64,000 nt of DNA from Actinoplanes italicus (GTDB lineage: Bacteria; Actinomycetota; Actinomycetes; Mycobacteriales; Micromonosporaceae): NCBI RefSeq assembly GCF_003001815.1, contig NZ_PVMZ01000010.1, positions 310,001 to 374,000 on the forward strand, read 5' to 3'. Below the pieces are notes generated by a model. The model was given only the letters and a program-made list of their open reading frames with translations. It was not told where the DNA came from and did not search any database. A program made the position numbers and the translations under genes. Shown here one piece after another: positions 38,423 to 47,391 of this stretch; within the stretch, counting starts at the first letter, position 1; each line of letters begins with the position of its first letter.

Positions 38423-40213
38423 TCAGGGCAGCAGCAGCGGGGCGGCGGCCGCCCACGCCTGCGGCGAGCAGGAGTGCGGGTACGGCACCGGCCCGCCGCC
38501 GGGTTCGCGGGCCAGGCCGGTCATGATCTCCGGCAGCCGGTCGCCGGTCCAGGCCGCGGCGGCCAGCAGCCCGTCGGCAATGCGTTCCGCCTCGGCGCGG
38601 TACCCGGTGGCGGCCAGCCCGGCGACGGTGATCGCCGTGTCGTGCGGCCACACCCCGCCGCGGTGGTAGGACAGCGGGTGATACGGCGTCTGACCGGCGG
38701 CGAGGGTGCGTATGCCCCAGCCGGAGAAGAACTCGTCATCGGCCAGCCGCGCCGCGACGGTGGCCGCCCAGTCGTCGTCGAGCAGCCCGCACCACAGCAC
38801 GTGACCGGCGTTGGAGGCGGCCGCGTCGACGGCGGTACCGGCCGCGTCGAGGGCGAGCGCCACGAACCCGTCGGGCAGACGGAAGTCGATGGCGAATCGG
38901 TCGCGCAGGCCGGCCGCGGTGTCGGACAGGGTCTTCGACCAGGCCGGGTCGTCCCAGATCCGGGCGGCGAGCCGGGCGGTGCCGGTCAGCGCCCGGTAGG
39001 CGTAGCCCTGTGCCTCGGCGACCGCGATCGGCCCGGCCGCCGCAGTGCCGTCGGCGAAGACGATCGAGTCGGCCGAGTCCTTCCAGCAGTGGTGCACCAG
39101 GCCGGGATGGTCGGTGCGGTAGCGCAGGTAACCGGCGGAGAGGCCACCGGGCCCGAGCATCCAGCCGACCGCGGCCCGCGCCGCGGGTTCCAGCGCGGTG
39201 ACGAGCCGGTCGTCACCGCTCACCTCGTGATAGGCGGCGAGCAGCATCAGGAACAGCGGGGTCGCGTCGACGGTGCCGTAGTAGCGGCCGTACGGCACCT
39301 CGCCGGTCGTCGCGAGTTCCCCGCGACGGGTCTCGTGAATGATCTTGCCAGGCTCCTCGACCCGTGACGCGTCGGCGGATCGGCCCTGGGTGGCGGCCAG
39401 CACCCGCAGCGTGCCGGCGGCCAGTTCCGGCCGATGGTGCAGGGCGAACAGCGAGGTCAGGAGGCTGTCGCGGCCGAAGACGGTGAGGAACCACGGCGCT
39501 CCGGCGGCGGGAAGGACGGCGCCGGGCACGCCCGGTGCCGGCATGGTCAGCGCGTCGAGATCGGCCAGCCCCTGGCGTACGCATCGGGAGAGGTCGTCGC
39601 GGAACACACCGGGAACGCGTCCGCCGGTGCGATCGGGGGGCGGTGTGGTGGTCACGGTGATCCTCAGCGTCACCGTGCCCCGGGGCGGCAGATCCACCGA
39701 CCAGCGCAGACCGTCGGCGCAGACGTCGGCGGGCGGTTCGGCGTCGATGAAGGTCCCGCGACGGAAACCCCGGCGGGCGTACGAGAAGGACAGCCGCCCA
39801 CCGGAGTCGTCCACCTCGCGGACGGCGTCGGACTTGTCGAACGTCCCCGCCGAGCGGAGCTCGAACTGGTCGGCGAAGTCGGCCGCCAGCTCGTAACCCA
39901 GCTCGACGGTCTGCCCGGTGGCGGCGAAGCCGGTCAGTTCCAGCGACTCGACCAGGCGTCCGGCCGACACCTCGCGGCGCCGGACGATCGCGTACGGCGC
40001 GTCGGCGTGCCGCCCCGTGTCCGGCACGCACACCGTCCCGGCCGTGTCGCGGCGCAGCACCCGCAGCACCGTCCCCGGCACGCTGAGCACCAGCCGGGAC
40101 AGGTGCCGGCAGTCGTCGGCGAAGAACCCGTCGGTGTCCGTGCCGGTGACGTCCCCGCCGGCGACGGCCGTGAGCAGGCAGGTGGTGCCCGCGACCACCG
40201 AGTGCCCGGTCAC
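38423..40213 (-). CDS. Glycogen-debranching-type glycoside hydrolase (GDE_N + alpha/alpha barrel)
   Basis: A 596-residue protein. The N-terminal beta-sandwich (about 1-215, with GTDTDGFFADDCRHLSRLVL) is the debranching-enzyme N-terminal domain. An (alpha/alpha)6 barrel follows, with FLTVFGRDSLLTSLFAL, YYGTVDATPLFLMLL, WKDSADSIV and GGVWPHDTAITVAG; the conserved acids in GRDS, DATPL and WPHDT are as in GH63/GH133-like enzymes. It probably hydrolyses an alpha-linked oligosaccharide. No signal peptide, so it is intracellular. Last gene of a four-gene overlapping operon from 43387. Confidence 0.8.
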   Translation of the reverse strand: MTGHSVVAGTTCLLTAVAGGDVTGTDTDGFFADDCRHLSRLVLSVPGTVLRVLRRDTAGTVCVPDTGRHADAPYAIVRRREVSAGRLVESLELTGFAATGQTVELGYELAADFADQFELRSAGTFDKSDAVREVDDSGGRLSFSYARRGFRRGTFIDAEPPADVCADGLRWSVDLPPRGTVTLRITVTTTPPPDRTGGRVPGVFRDDLSRCVRQGLADLDALTMPAPGVPGAVLPAAGAPWFLTVFGRDSLLTSLFALHHRPELAAGTLRVLAATQGRSADASRVEEPGKIIHETRRGELATTGEVPYGRYYGTVDATPLFLMLLAAYHEVSGDDRLVTALEPAARAAVGWMLGPGGLSAGYLRYRTDHPGLVHHCWKDSADSIVFADGTAAAGPIAVAEAQGYAYRALTGTARLAARIWDDPAWSKTLSDTAAGLRDRFAIDFRLPDGFVALALDAAGTAVDAAASNAGHVLWCGLLDDDWAATVAARLADDEFFSGWGIRTLAAGQTPYHPLSYHRGGVWPHDTAITVAGLAATGYRAEAERIADGLLAAAAWTGDRLPEIMTGLAREPGGGPVPYPHSCSPQAWAAAAPLLLP

Positions 40214-41526
40214 GGGGTCCGGAGCAGGTCGAGGACCAGGGCCGCCGTCCAGCCGAACCCGTCGGTGCCGTGGCCGGTCCCGGTGAGCGGGTCGAAGTAC
40301 TCGCGGAAACCCGCGTCGCGGACCCGGTCGATCAGGCGATCGCGCAGGTCGTCAGCGAGTGCCTGCTCGCCGTGCAGGCGCAGGCCGTGCCAGAACAGCC
40401 AGCTCGTGTTGACCCAGCCCGGCCCACGCCAGTAGCGGCCCGGATCGTGGTCGTCGGCGCTCAGATCGTAGGACGGCAGCGGACACGCGTCACGCAGCCG
40501 GAACCGGTCGCCGAGCGCCGTACCGACCAGCTCGGAGGCCACCGGCAGACCCGGGACGATCAACGGCATGAGACCACCGATCGAGTACGACCTGAGCATG
40601 CGGCCGCTGTGCGCGTCGCGCGGGAAGAACACGCCGCCCGCGTGGTCGTACAGCATGGTGGTCAGATTCTCGGTGAGGCGATCCGCCGCCGACCGGTGCC
40701 GCTCCCCGTCGAGGCCGAGCTCGGCGGCCATCGACGCGAGCGCGTGCTCCCCGGCGGCCAGCAGCGCGTTGCACAGCGGATCCTCGACCGCGAAAGCGTG
40801 CACCCCCAGGGAGTCGGCGTACCCGGCGTCGCGGTAGTCACGTGCCAGCCGCACGTACCGGCCGTAGTCGGTGTCGGTGGGCCGTTCCCCGGCCGCCGCA
40901 TGGTTCAGATCGCGGCGGGTGAACTCCGTGCCGGGTACCGGCGTGATCCGTGCCAGCGGCACGTCCCAGGCCGGGCTGTTGTCCAGCCCGGACTCCCACG
41001 GGTGCACCACCGACATCAGCCCGTTGCCGGTCAGGTTGCGCCGGGTCGTCAGATAGCGGTGCCACGCGACCAGACGCGGATAGACGCGCGCCAGGAACCC
41101 GCGGCCGCGGGAGGCCGCCGGGTCCGCCTGGTGGACCGCCCAGGCGGCGAGGGCGTGCGCCGGTGGCTGGACGATGCCCGAGGTCGGCACCCCGGGCGCG
41201 CCGGGGGCCCGCGCGGATCGCCAGAACGACGGGCCGGGGAAGTACGCGTCGTCCGGCACGTGCGGGTCGAACACGATCTGCGGCACCCGGCCGTCGCGCC
41301 ACTGTGCCCCGAGCAGCGACTCCAGTTCGCGTTGCGCCCGGACGGGGGACAGGTGGCGCAGCCCGATGGCGATGAACGCCGAGTCCCAGCTCCACTGATG
41401 TGGATAGAGCCGCGCGGCCGGCACCGTGGCGTGGCCCCGCCAGTTGGTGAGCAGCACCCGCCGGGCAGCCCGGTCCAGGTCCCGGACCGCGTCGTGCGTC
41501 CGGGGCCGTTCCAGCAACGCGGTCAT
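40210..41526 (-). CDS. GH63/MGH1-like alpha/alpha-barrel glycoside hydrolase
   Basis: A 438-residue cytoplasmic enzyme. YPHQWSWDSAFIAIGLRHL near residue 42-60, QPPAHALAAWAV, HPWESGLDNSPAWD and GPGWVNTSWLFWHGL match the mannosylglycerate-hydrolase-like/GH63 group, with catalytic acids expected in ESGLDNS and toward the C-terminus. It is encoded immediately before the debranching-type enzyme (4-base overlap), so the two probably act on the same glycoside. Confidence 0.78.
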   Translation of the reverse strand: MTALLERPRTHDAVRDLDRAARRVLLTNWRGHATVPAARLYPHQWSWDSAFIAIGLRHLSPVRAQRELESLLGAQWRDGRVPQIVFDPHVPDDAYFPGPSFWRSARAPGAPGVPTSGIVQPPAHALAAWAVHQADPAASRGRGFLARVYPRLVAWHRYLTTRRNLTGNGLMSVVHPWESGLDNSPAWDVPLARITPVPGTEFTRRDLNHAAAGERPTDTDYGRYVRLARDYRDAGYADSLGVHAFAVEDPLCNALLAAGEHALASMAAELGLDGERHRSAADRLTENLTTMLYDHAGGVFFPRDAHSGRMLRSYSIGGLMPLIVPGLPVASELVGTALGDRFRLRDACPLPSYDLSADDHDPGRYWRGPGWVNTSWLFWHGLRLHGEQALADDLRDRLIDRVRDAGFREYFDPLTGTGHGTDGFGWTAALVLDLLRTP

Positions 41527-42341
41527 GCCGGCACCCGCGCGTCGTGGCGGCGCAGGAAGCCCGGGATCGAGGCGATCGCGACGGCGGGTTCACCGCGCAG
41601 CCGGCACTCCACGGCCAGGTACCCCTCGTAGCCGACGGCGTCGAGGGTGCTCAGCAGCGCCGCCCAGTCCAGGTGCCCGGCGCCCGGCTGCAGACGGTTG
41701 GAGTCGCTGACCTGCACATGACCCAGATGAGCAGCGGCGCGGACCAGCGCCGATGTGGGCTCGTCCTCCTCGATGTTCATGTGGTAGGTGTCGGCCAGCA
41801 CCCTCACCGAGGTCAGACCGGCCGCCTCGATCAGCTCGACGGCCTGTTCGAGACGGTTGACCATGTGATCCTCGTACCGGTTGAGCGGTTCCAGCGCCAG
41901 GATCGCGCCCACCCGTGCCGCGTGTTCACCCAGCTCGGCGAGACCGTCGAGCAGGACCGCGCGGTCTTCCGCCTCACTGCGGGGCGGCTCGAACGGCGGC
42001 AACCGTCGCGAGAACATGCCCCAGGACGCGGGGGTGCAGGCCACCGCACCACGCCCGCCGATCTCGGCGATGACCGACAGCTGGGACTTCATCTGCTCGA
42101 GGGCGTCACGGCGCAGTTCCGGGTCGAAGGCGGCGAAGAAGTGCGGCATGTCGACACAGACCGACGGCATCGGCACACCGTCACGCGCGGCACGCCGTAG
42201 CTCGGGCAGCCTGTCGCGGAACCGGAAGCCGCCGTGGCCGCGCAGCTCGATGCCGTCGAACCCGGCGTCGCGCGCGACGTCGTACTTCTCCTGCAGCGTG
42301 CGGCCGGGCAGCAGCTGTTCCTGGCACGAGATTCTGATCAT
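41523..42341 (-). CDS. Sugar phosphate isomerase/epimerase family TIM-barrel protein
   Basis: A 272-residue AP-endonuclease-2-like TIM barrel. GFDGIELRGHG marks strand 2, LALEPLNRYEDHMVN carries the first metal-binding Glu, VLADTYHMNIEED gives the Asp/His ligands, HVQVSDSNRLQPGAGHLDW the next ligands, and LAVECRL the last Glu. A metal-dependent keto-sugar isomerase or epimerase. ATG 42341 overlaps the upstream dehydrogenase stop by 4 bp. Confidence 0.85.
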   Translation of the reverse strand: MIRISCQEQLLPGRTLQEKYDVARDAGFDGIELRGHGGFRFRDRLPELRRAARDGVPMPSVCVDMPHFFAAFDPELRRDALEQMKSQLSVIAEIGGRGAVACTPASWGMFSRRLPPFEPPRSEAEDRAVLLDGLAELGEHAARVGAILALEPLNRYEDHMVNRLEQAVELIEAAGLTSVRVLADTYHMNIEEDEPTSALVRAAAHLGHVQVSDSNRLQPGAGHLDWAALLSTLDAVGYEGYLAVECRLRGEPAVAIASIPGFLRRHDARVPA

Positions 42342-43387
42342 GAGAACGTCAACACCACCTGAAGTGCCTCCTGAGGGCTGTGGTCGAGCATCCGGAACGC
42401 GGATGCCGCCTCGTGGACCGGGATGACGTGGCTGACCAGCCCGGCCGGGTCGATCCGGCCGTCCCGGGCGAGCCTCAGGAACGTCTGGTTGAGCCGGATC
42501 TGGTCCCAGCGCCCGGCCACGGACGCCGGGACGCCGCCGATCTGCGAGCAGATCAGGGCCACCCGGTTGTGGTGGAACTCGTCGCCGAGGCGCAGGCCGG
42601 TGCCGTCGCCCTGGTAGAAGCCGGAGGCCACCACCCGCCCGCCGACCGCGACCGACCGGATCGCCTCGTGCAGCGCCGGGTACGAGCCGCTGATCTCGAT
42701 CGCGACGTCCGCGCCGCGCCCGTCGGTGAGCTTGCGGATGTGCAGCCCGGCCGACCCGTCGCGGGCGTCCAGCACGGTGTCGGCGCCGTACTCCAGGGCC
42801 TTCTCGAGGCGGCCGGGCACCGCGTCGACCGCCACGACCGTGCCGCCGGAGAGCCGGACCAGGCGCGTGGCCAGCAGCCCGAGCACGCCCTGCCCGAACA
42901 CGGCGACGGTCTCGCCGAGGTGGATGTCGGCCGCCAGGACCGCGTTGAGGGCGACCGCCCCCACCCGGGCGAACGTCGCCGCGAGTGGATCGAGGCCGTC
43001 GGGCACCGTACAGCCGCGAAGTTTCTCCGCACTGAGAACGGCCTCGCCGCGGTGGCCCCAGATGCCCCACACGTGCGCGCCGACCGGCGGCAGACCGGGG
43101 TCGCCGGCGACGTCCGGGGCGACCTCGACGACCCGGCCGACCTCCGAGTAGCCGAGCCCGGCGACCGGATAGCTGAGACCGCCGGCGTCCTCGGTGAACA
43201 CCCGCAGATCCGGATCCCAGGACCGGGTCAGATACGGGTTCGAGCCGCGGTAGGCGGTGAGTTCGGTGCCGGCGGAGATGCCGGAGTAGGTGGTACGCAC
43301 CCGGACCTCGCCGGCGCGCAGTTGCGGGGTGGGCTGATCGATCACCTCGACGTGGCGCGGCGCGGTGATCTGCACTGTGAGCGACAC
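42338..43387 (-). CDS. MDR-family (zinc-type) alcohol dehydrogenase-like oxidoreductase
   Basis: A 349-residue medium-chain dehydrogenase. The GroES-like half is followed by a Rossmann motif VFGQGVLGLLATRL near residues 162-175 and an acidic residue at the end of strand 2 (VAVDAVPGR), suggesting NAD(H). The usual catalytic zinc Cys and His of alcohol dehydrogenases are not at their standard places, so it may be metal-free. In this operon it likely oxidises or reduces a sugar or polyol. GTG 43387 is the start; divergent from the ROK regulator. Confidence 0.78.
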   Translation of the reverse strand: MSLTVQITAPRHVEVIDQPTPQLRAGEVRVRTTYSGISAGTELTAYRGSNPYLTRSWDPDLRVFTEDAGGLSYPVAGLGYSEVGRVVEVAPDVAGDPGLPPVGAHVWGIWGHRGEAVLSAEKLRGCTVPDGLDPLAATFARVGAVALNAVLAADIHLGETVAVFGQGVLGLLATRLVRLSGGTVVAVDAVPGRLEKALEYGADTVLDARDGSAGLHIRKLTDGRGADVAIEISGSYPALHEAIRSVAVGGRVVASGFYQGDGTGLRLGDEFHHNRVALICSQIGGVPASVAGRWDQIRLNQTFLRLARDGRIDPAGLVSHVIPVHEAASAFRMLDHSPQEALQVVLTFS

Positions 43388-43426
43388 TCGGACATTTCAT
43401 CGCACTAACCGCGGCCGCGCGGGCAG

Positions 43427-43461
43427 AACGCGGGAACTTACGTTTGGGAACCGGCCCCCTT
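43427..43461. other. Direct repeats in the ROK/dehydrogenase divergent gap
   Basis: GGGAAC occurs twice within 20 bases (in CGCGGGAACTTACG and TTTGGGAACCGG), in the 216-bp gap between the two divergent genes. The rest of the gap shows no clear promoter. A binding site for the ROK regulator would be expected here. Confidence 0.25.
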
Positions 43462-43603
43462 ATGCCGGGCTGCCGCGCAATAGTCGCCGCCCCGGTGGGT
43501 GAAACCGGCCGCGTCGGCCTTCCGTGCGTCCCACGGCATGAGAGCCTGCTTTGCGGGTAGTCGGCCACGGCGAATCGTGAGCCAACGAAGGGAACAGCGG
43601 CCT

Positions 43604-44812
43604 GTGCCGACCAGGGATAGGTGGGGCCGGGACCAGAATTCGGCAGGTCATCTGCTGTGGCTGGTGCGGACCGGGCGCGCCCGGACACGCGGTGAGCTGC
43701 AGAACTACACCGGCCTGTCCCGCTCGACCATCACACAGCGGATCGACGTGTTGCGCGCGGGTGGCTACCTGCGGGCCGGCGGTGTCGAGGAGTCGACCGG
43801 CGGGCGGCCGGCGGAGCTGCTGGAGTTCGACACGGCACACGGCGTGGTGCTCGTCGCCGACCTCGGCGCCAACCACGCCCGGGCCGCCGTCGTGGACCTG
43901 AGCGGGCGGGTGCTCACCGAGGAGCACGAGCCGATCAAGATCGGGACCGGGCCGGAGGCCGTGCTGTCCTGGGTGGACGCCGCGCTGCGCCGGGTCCTGG
44001 CCGCGACCGGGTGGGACGCGGGCCAGGTGCGGGGGATCGCCGTCGGCGTACCCGGGCCGGTCGAGTTCGACGCCGGCATGGTCACCCAGCCGCCGCTCAT
44101 GCCCGGCTGGGACGGCTACCCGATCGCCGAGCGGCTGCGTCGCGGCTGGCAGCGGCCGGTCTACGTGGACAACGACGCCAACCTGATGGCGCTGGGGGAG
44201 CAGGCGGTCCACTACCCGGACTGCCCGGCGCTGGTCCTGGTCAAGGTCGCCACCGGCATCAGCGCCGGCGTGGTCATCGACGGCCGGGTCTACCGGGGCA
44301 TCGACGGCGGTGCCGGCGACATCGGGCACATCCGGTTGTACGAGCATCGCGAGGCCCGCTGCGAGTGCGGCCTCTACGGCTGTCTCGCCGCGGTGGCGAG
44401 CGGCCTGGCACTGGCGCAGCGGCTCACCGCCTCGGGTACGCGTACGTCCTCGGGCGCCGAGCTCGTCGAACGGATCCGCTCCGGGCACGCCGAGGCCGTG
44501 CACCTGGCGCGAACCGCCGGGAAGCTCGTTGGCGAAGTGCTGTCCACCGTGGTCTGCATGGTCAACCCCGCGGTGCTCGTGATCGCCGGTGACCTGGCCG
44601 ACATCCACTTCGTCACCGGCGTCCGCGAGGTGCTTTACCAATGCGCCCTGCCACGGTCCACCCGGCATCTGGAGGTCAGCGCCAGCCGGCTCGGCGCCCA
44701 GTCGGTCGTCGTCGGCGGGTACGCCATGGTGGTCGACCAGGTCTACGCCCCGGACGCGGTGGACGCCGAACTCGCGCGGCTGATGCCGGCCGGAGTGCCG
44801 GTGAGCTGCTGA
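43604..44812 (+). CDS. ROK-family transcriptional regulator / sugar kinase-like
   Basis: A 402-residue ROK protein. The N-terminal winged helix (residues about 10-65) contains GELQNYTGLSRSTITQRIDVLRAGGYL. The kinase-like domain has DLGANHARAAVVDL (phosphate loop) and GVPGPVEFD, and the zinc motif CECGLYGCLAAV. It probably senses a sugar and represses the divergent glycoside operon. Start is uncertain: GTG 43604 fits the usual length; GTG 43577 is in frame upstream. Its last 42 bp belong to a tandem duplication (44771-44901). Confidence 0.85.
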   Translation: MPTRDRWGRDQNSAGHLLWLVRTGRARTRGELQNYTGLSRSTITQRIDVLRAGGYLRAGGVEESTGGRPAELLEFDTAHGVVLVADLGANHARAAVVDLSGRVLTEEHEPIKIGTGPEAVLSWVDAALRRVLAATGWDAGQVRGIAVGVPGPVEFDAGMVTQPPLMPGWDGYPIAERLRRGWQRPVYVDNDANLMALGEQAVHYPDCPALVLVKVATGISAGVVIDGRVYRGIDGGAGDIGHIRLYEHREARCECGLYGCLAAVASGLALAQRLTASGTRTSSGAELVERIRSGHAEAVHLARTAGKLVGEVLSTVVCMVNPAVLVIAGDLADIHFVTGVREVLYQCALPRSTRHLEVSASRLGAQSVVVGGYAMVVDQVYAPDAVDAELARLMPAGVPVSC

Positions 44813-44901
44813 TCCGCTTGTGCGGGATGTCCGGTCCTCGCGCGGCTGATGCCGGCCGGAGTATCGGTGAGCTGCTTGTCCGTCCGGGCAGGATGGCCGG
44901 T
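44771..44901. repeat. 66-bp tandem duplication of the ROK gene end
   Basis: CTCGCGCGGCTGATGCCGGC begins at 44771, inside the ROK gene, and again at 44837, after its stop. The two 65-66-bp units are near identical over the first 40 bp and drift later. The second copy now forms the leader of the Gfo/Idh/MocA gene. Confidence 0.88.
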
Positions 44902-45789
44902 ATGGAATGGGATCCCGCCACGCCGCCGGTCGCGGTCGGACTGGTCGGCGCCGGGCCGTGGGCCGCGACGATGCACGGCCCGGTGCTGGCCGCCGGACCG
45001 CAGACCCGGCTCACCGCGGTCTGGGCGCGCCGCGCCGGGGCCGCCGCCGACCTGGCCGCGCGGCTGGACACGTACGCCGCAGGTTCTTTCGAAGATCTGC
45101 TCTCCCGATGTGAGGCCGTCGCCTTCGCCGTGCCGCCGGACGTGCAGGCCGAGCTCGCGCCCCGCGCCGCCCGGGCAGGGAAGGCGCTGCTGCTGGAGAA
45201 GCCGCTCGCGCTCGATCTCGGCGGCGCGCGGGCGATCGCCGACGCGGTCACCGAGTCGGGCGTGGTGACCCAGCTGGTGCTGACCAAGCGCTACCACCCG
45301 GCCACGCGTGCCTTTCTCGCCGCGGCCCGAGACTTCGACGCGATCGGGGCGCGGAGCCGCTACCTGCACGGTGCGTTCCTGGACGGCGCGATGGCGACCG
45401 GGTGGCGGCTGACCAGCGGAGCCATGTACGACCTCGGCCCGCACCTGCTCGACCTGGCCGACGCCGCCCTCGGGCCGATCGAGCACGTGCACGCCACCGG
45501 CGACAGCCGTCGCTGGATCGAGCTGACCTGCCGCCACCACAGCGGCGCGGTCAGCCAGATGTCGCTGTCCGGAGCCGTCGGGCTCGCCGCCTCCCACGCC
45601 GGGATCGAGCTGTACGGCCCGGCCGGCACCCTGGCCCTCGACTTCGGCACGGTCGATCACGCGGAGTGCTGGCCGGTGCTGCGGGCCGAGTTCGCCGCCG
45701 CCGTACGCACCGGCGTGCCGCACGTCCTCGACGTGCGGCACGGGCTGATGCTGCAACAGCTGTTGGATCTCGCCGCGGTCAGCTCCTGA
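44902..45789 (+). CDS. Gfo/Idh/MocA-family oxidoreductase
   Basis: A 295-residue NAD(P)-dependent dehydrogenase. GLVGAGPWAATMHGPVL is the Rossmann motif, FAVPPDVQAEL the second conserved segment, and LLEKPLAL contains the catalytic EKP motif. The C-terminal beta-sheet domain is a little short. Substrate likely a sugar, inositol or keto-sugar. AGGA lies 8 bases before ATG 44902; ATG 44893 is also in frame. Follows the ROK gene in the same direction, so it belongs to the same regulon. Confidence 0.83.
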   Translation: MEWDPATPPVAVGLVGAGPWAATMHGPVLAAGPQTRLTAVWARRAGAAADLAARLDTYAAGSFEDLLSRCEAVAFAVPPDVQAELAPRAARAGKALLLEKPLALDLGGARAIADAVTESGVVTQLVLTKRYHPATRAFLAAARDFDAIGARSRYLHGAFLDGAMATGWRLTSGAMYDLGPHLLDLADAALGPIEHVHATGDSRRWIELTCRHHSGAVSQMSLSGAVGLAASHAGIELYGPAGTLALDFGTVDHAECWPVLRAEFAAAVRTGVPHVLDVRHGLMLQQLLDLAAVSS

Positions 45790-45880
45790 TTCGCCAGGGG
45801 TGACGATCAGCTTCTGATTCTGATTCGCCAGGGGCGACGGTCAGCTTCTGATTCTGATTCGTCAGGGGCGGCGGTCAGCT
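45779..45880. repeat. 34-bp tandem repeat across two convergent gene ends
   Basis: Units start TCAGCT at 45779 (28-bp variant lacking six bases), 45807 and 45841 (both 34 bp: TCAGCTTCTGATTCTGATTC, then GCCAGGGGCGACGG), with a partial unit at 45875. The first unit spans the Gfo/Idh/MocA stop and the last begins at the convergent hydrolase stop. Confidence 0.85.
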
Positions 45881-47257
45881 CCCCGTCAGGAACTCGCGGA
45901 CCACGCGGTCGCCCTCGGCGTTGCGTCCCTGGATCGAGTGGCCCATGCCCTCGATGACGACCAGCCGTCCGCGCGGGGTGAGCGCCGCCTGCTGACGGGC
46001 CCATTCGAGCGGTGTCGACAGGTCCCGGTCCCCGTTGATCATCAGGACCGGCATGGTCAGCCGCGGGTACGGCGGCCGCGGGTTGGGCCGGGACGGCGGC
46101 CAGTGCCGGCAGGCGGCGATGATGCCCTGCTCCACCGCGGTCCGCGGCTCGAACGGCCACGCCTCGTCATCGGACACCTTGGCCAGCGCCCGCTCGACGG
46201 CCGCGTCGCGGACCCGCAGCGGCGCGCTCGCGTCACCCCACGGCATGCTGCGCAGGTCACCGCAGAGCGTCGCCACGTGCAGGCCGCTGCTGTACTCGGC
46301 CGGCGGCGTGAACGAACCGTGCCGCAGGTCCTCGATGACGGCGTTCAGGGGACCGGGATCACCCTGCGCCGCCAGATGCAGCAGTTGGAGAACCGGGTAG
46401 AAGTTCGTGGCGGTCAGTTTCGGGTCCACGATGCTGGCGATGACGAGCAGGTCCAGGACACCGACACCGTTGTCGTATGGGCGTACCACGTCGGCCAGCT
46501 CGGCGGCCGGATCGTACCCGCACTGCTGCTCACGGCACGCGGCCCGCAGCACCTCACCGGACCGGGCCAACCCGTCCACGTACAGCGGATCCAGATCGTT
46601 CTGCGGCACCACCGAGTCCAGCACCATCCGCTCCACCCGCCGTGGGTGGGTCAGGCCGTAGTGCGCGGCCACGAAGCTGCCGTACGAGACGCCGTCCAGA
46701 GTCCAGCGCGGCACGCCCAGCGCGCGGCGCAGATCCTCGAGGTCGGCCACGGTGTCGGCGGTGGTGTAGTGGTTCCGGTTCCGGCCGAGCAGGCCGGCGC
46801 ACTCCCGGACCGCGGCCGGGGTGGGCGGTGTGACGTCGGAGGAACCCACCTCCCGCTGCAGTTGCGGACAGTCGATCGCGCCCTCGCCGGTGCCGCGCTG
46901 ATCGATCATGACCATGCGGTAGTCGGCGAGCAGGTACGACAGGCGCTGCGAGATGCGCGGCACGAGGGCCGGGCCCGGCTGACCCGGCCCGCCGGACAGC
47001 ACCATCAGCACGCCCCGGGGAGCGCCGGCGTTGTCCGCCACCGCCACGCGCAGCCGCAGCGTGCCGGGCCGCGCGCCGGTGCGGTCGAGCGGGACGGTGA
47101 GATACGAGCAGGTGAACGTGGCGATCTCGGCGCAGGGCGCGGAGCCGGTGAGACGTGGTGGGTGACCGGCCGACGCGGGTGCGCCGGGTGGCAGCGTCAG
47201 CGTGACCGTCGTCAGGACGGCGGCGGTCCAGCGGAGGACTCGGATCGGTATCGGCAT
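45875..47257 (-). CDS. Exported alpha/beta hydrolase, tripeptidyl-aminopeptidase-like
   Basis: A 460-residue exported hydrolase. A signal peptide occupies residues 1-31 (RVLRWTAAVLTTVTLTLPPG to ASAG). The oxyanion loop is SGGPGQPG, IDQRGTGEG follows, the nucleophile is the Ser in DGVSYGSFVA, the acid is in NGDRDLSTP and the His in GMGHS. This matches secreted SCO7095/TAP-type peptidases and esterases. Cys pairs (CAEIATFTC, CREQQCG) support an extracellular location. ATG 47257 is preceded by AGGAG at 6-base spacing. The 61-bp array lies upstream of its promoter region. Confidence 0.85.
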   Translation of the reverse strand: MPIPIRVLRWTAAVLTTVTLTLPPGAPASAGHPPRLTGSAPCAEIATFTCSYLTVPLDRTGARPGTLRLRVAVADNAGAPRGVLMVLSGGPGQPGPALVPRISQRLSYLLADYRMVMIDQRGTGEGAIDCPQLQREVGSSDVTPPTPAAVRECAGLLGRNRNHYTTADTVADLEDLRRALGVPRWTLDGVSYGSFVAAHYGLTHPRRVERMVLDSVVPQNDLDPLYVDGLARSGEVLRAACREQQCGYDPAAELADVVRPYDNGVGVLDLLVIASIVDPKLTATNFYPVLQLLHLAAQGDPGPLNAVIEDLRHGSFTPPAEYSSGLHVATLCGDLRSMPWGDASAPLRVRDAAVERALAKVSDDEAWPFEPRTAVEQGIIAACRHWPPSRPNPRPPYPRLTMPVLMINGDRDLSTPLEWARQQAALTPRGRLVVIEGMGHSIQGRNAEGDRVVREFLTGS

Positions 47258-47391
47258 GGAATGCTCCTGTCGCGGGCTTGTCCCCTGATGCGACACCGCC
47301 TGGTCGGCGACCACGTTGGACATTCATGCTCGTTTACTCGTTCTCGACTCCGCGGCGGTCCGGTTCCGCCTCCCGCAACCCTCCCCGTTGC

